Positions 63,801 through 64,000 of a DNA stretch of 64,000 nt are shown here, in pieces. Below the pieces are notes generated by a model. The model saw only the letters and a program-made list of their open reading frames with translations. It did no database searches and was not told where the DNA came from. This DNA is from Diplosphaera chodatii. Lineage: Eukaryota > Chlorophyta > Trebouxiophyceae > Prasiolales > Stichococcaceae. A program made the position numbers and the translations under genes. The stretch lies in the NCBI GenBank assembly GCA_032358165.1, contig JAALGY010000062.1:1612001-1676000 (forward strand). The letters are read 5' to 3'. Every line of letters begins with the position of its first letter. Positions within the stretch are counted from its first letter, which is position 1.

Positions 63801-64000
63801 GCCCACCGTGGACCTGCCCACGCTGACGCTGGACCTGCCCACGCTGACGCTGGATCTGCCGACGCTGCCCAGCCTCGATGTGCCATCGCTGAGCCTGCCC
63901 ACCGTGGACCTGCCCACGCTGACGCTGGACCTGCCCACTCTCACCCTGGACCTGCCGACGCTGACGCTGGACCTGCCGACGCTGCCCAGCCTCGATGTGC
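48838..64000 (+). CDS. Giant secreted Leu-Pro-Thr/Ser-Asp repeat protein (partial, 3' end beyond window)
   Basis: Exons 48838-48966, 49576-50052, 50237-50467, 50796-51044 and 51244->64000, all phase 0: about 4,610 codons with no stop. Residues 1-28 are a signal peptide (basic start, then VACALLLLVAVLGGAEG), followed by a dibasic KRGRR. Exons 2-4 are Pro/Thr/Gln-rich (QPTAQPT, APQQQPTQQPT), typical of hydroxyproline-rich wall or extracellular glycoproteins. The last exon passes through Ala/Pro/Thr-rich sequence (51244-51700), LDxTLPS heptads (52400-53560), LPSVG(S/T) repeats with Gly-rich blocks (53600-55900), and a DLPTLTL / DLPTLPSLDVPSLSLPTV array (55921-64000). The + strand is chosen because the leader and upstream exons join it in frame and because repeat differences are synonymous in it. 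No known domain was recognised. Role is unknown; a cell-wall, adhesion or extracellular matrix function is inference. Confidence 0.8.
49735..50980 (+). repeat. Pro-Thr-Gln repeat tracts in three exons
   Basis: Repeated units of QPTAxPT and QQPTQQPTAPT in exons 2, 3 and 4 of the giant gene, with CAG CCG/CCC ACG-type codons. They are regular Pro-Thr spacings of the kind heavily O-glycosylated in algal extracellular proteins. Confidence 0.85.
50237..51044 (+). repeat. Tandem exon duplication (50237-50467 and 50796-51044)
   Basis: Exons 3 and 4 begin with almost the same sequence (ACGGCGCAGCCCACACCTGT.. and ACAGCGCAGCCCACACCTGT..). Both pass through PTAQPTAQPT and both end in an ISATLGLS/ISASLGATLALS segment. 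Both have lengths divisible by three and phase-0 borders, so copies can be added without shifting the frame. Confidence 0.75.
52400..53560 (+). repeat. LDxTLPS heptad array
   Basis: Tandem 21-base units encoding LDATLPS, LDVTLPS and LDLPT variants, arranged in partly repeated longer blocks. For example, the block around GVPTLGLTLPSLDATLPS recurs near 52600, 52840 and 53030. Confidence 0.85.
54106..54459 (+). repeat. Segmental duplication, copy 1
   Basis: About 354 bases encoding a Gly-rich block (GLGTALGLGLTLGSNPLGGG.., TLGATLGASLGATLGLSLPL) plus LPSVG repeats. It recurs nearly unchanged 864 bases downstream, with about two single-base differences by eye. 864 is divisible by three, so the frame is kept. 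Confidence 0.9.
54970..55323 (+). repeat. Segmental duplication, copy 2
   Basis: Second copy of the 354-base block at 54106-54459. The sequence diverges right after the shared CTGCCGTCA, into CTTGGC in copy 1 and ATTGGC in copy 2. The near-identity suggests a recent duplication or conversion. Confidence 0.9.
55921..64000 (+). repeat. Higher-order Leu-Pro-Thr-Asp array
   Basis: Built from an 18-residue module (DLPTLPSLDVPSLSLPTV, 54 bases) followed by one to about four copies of a heptad (DLPTLTL, 21 bases), giving 75-, 96- and 117-base periods. The heptad occurs in three codon versions in a preferred order: CCC-ACG-CTG-ACG first, then CCC-ACT-CTC-ACC, then CCG-ACG-CTG-ACG. The array continues past the window end. 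Assembly collapse or expansion is possible in such a region. Confidence 0.92.

Noticed and set aside
53694..63944. 3,416-codon minus-strand open frame rich in VGRSSVSVGRS
   Set aside because: Antisense to the + strand repeat exon. Repeat differences are silent on + but change amino acids on -, and the signal peptide and upstream exons join the + frame.
55921..64000. CRISPR-like regular repeats
   Set aside because: Units are contiguous, keep one coding frame and lack unique spacers; the genome is eukaryotic.

Overview
The window is nuclear DNA of a green alga. It is GC-rich and densely packed with genes, almost all split by many short introns whose donors are mostly GTGCG or GTGAG and whose acceptors end in YAG. 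Plant-type telomere-like repeats (TTTAGGG, not the Chlamydomonas TTTTAGGG) and a plant-specific mitochondrial ATP synthase subunit point to a chlorophyte, probably a trebouxiophyte. That placement is inference. Gene models were built by hand from splice-site phase and family resemblance. Each exon chain below keeps a continuous frame unless stated otherwise.

Left third (1-21.7 kb): a partial nuclear protein with a TDBD-type Cys domain and SUMO-interaction-like motifs (+); a seven-bladed RCC1-repeat protein (-); an F-box/SMI1-KNR4/ApaG protein of the SKIP16/FBXO3 type (-); intronless glycine cleavage H protein (+); a group-I-like bZIP factor (+); and the ciliary doublet protein RIB72/EFHC (-).

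Middle (22-45 kb): UMP-CMP kinase (+), deoxyhypusine hydroxylase (-), a 55-residue twin-cysteine protein lying 35 bases before the NatC subunit NAA35 (+), an EI24 membrane protein (-), ribosomal protein eL15 (-), a putative plastid membrane protein (+), the ATP synthase 24 kDa (MGP1-type) subunit (-), COX11 (+), and an organelle-type helical-repeat protein (-).

Right third (45-64 kb): proteasome lid subunit RPN8 (+), then a very large secreted repeat protein that starts at 48838 and runs off the window still open after about 4,600 codons. It has a signal peptide, Pro/Thr/Gln-rich exons, and then thousands of residues of Leu-Pro-Thr/Ser-Asp repeats.

Neighbours are mainly housekeeping genes in alternating orientation, so functional links are few. 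ATP synthase 24 kDa and COX11 are head to head. The RIB72/UMP-CMP kinase divergent promoter carries an E2F-type palindrome. The least described item is the giant repeat protein. Recurrent oddities are frequent GC-AG introns, telomere-like repeats inside introns, and a possible dicistronic gene pair.
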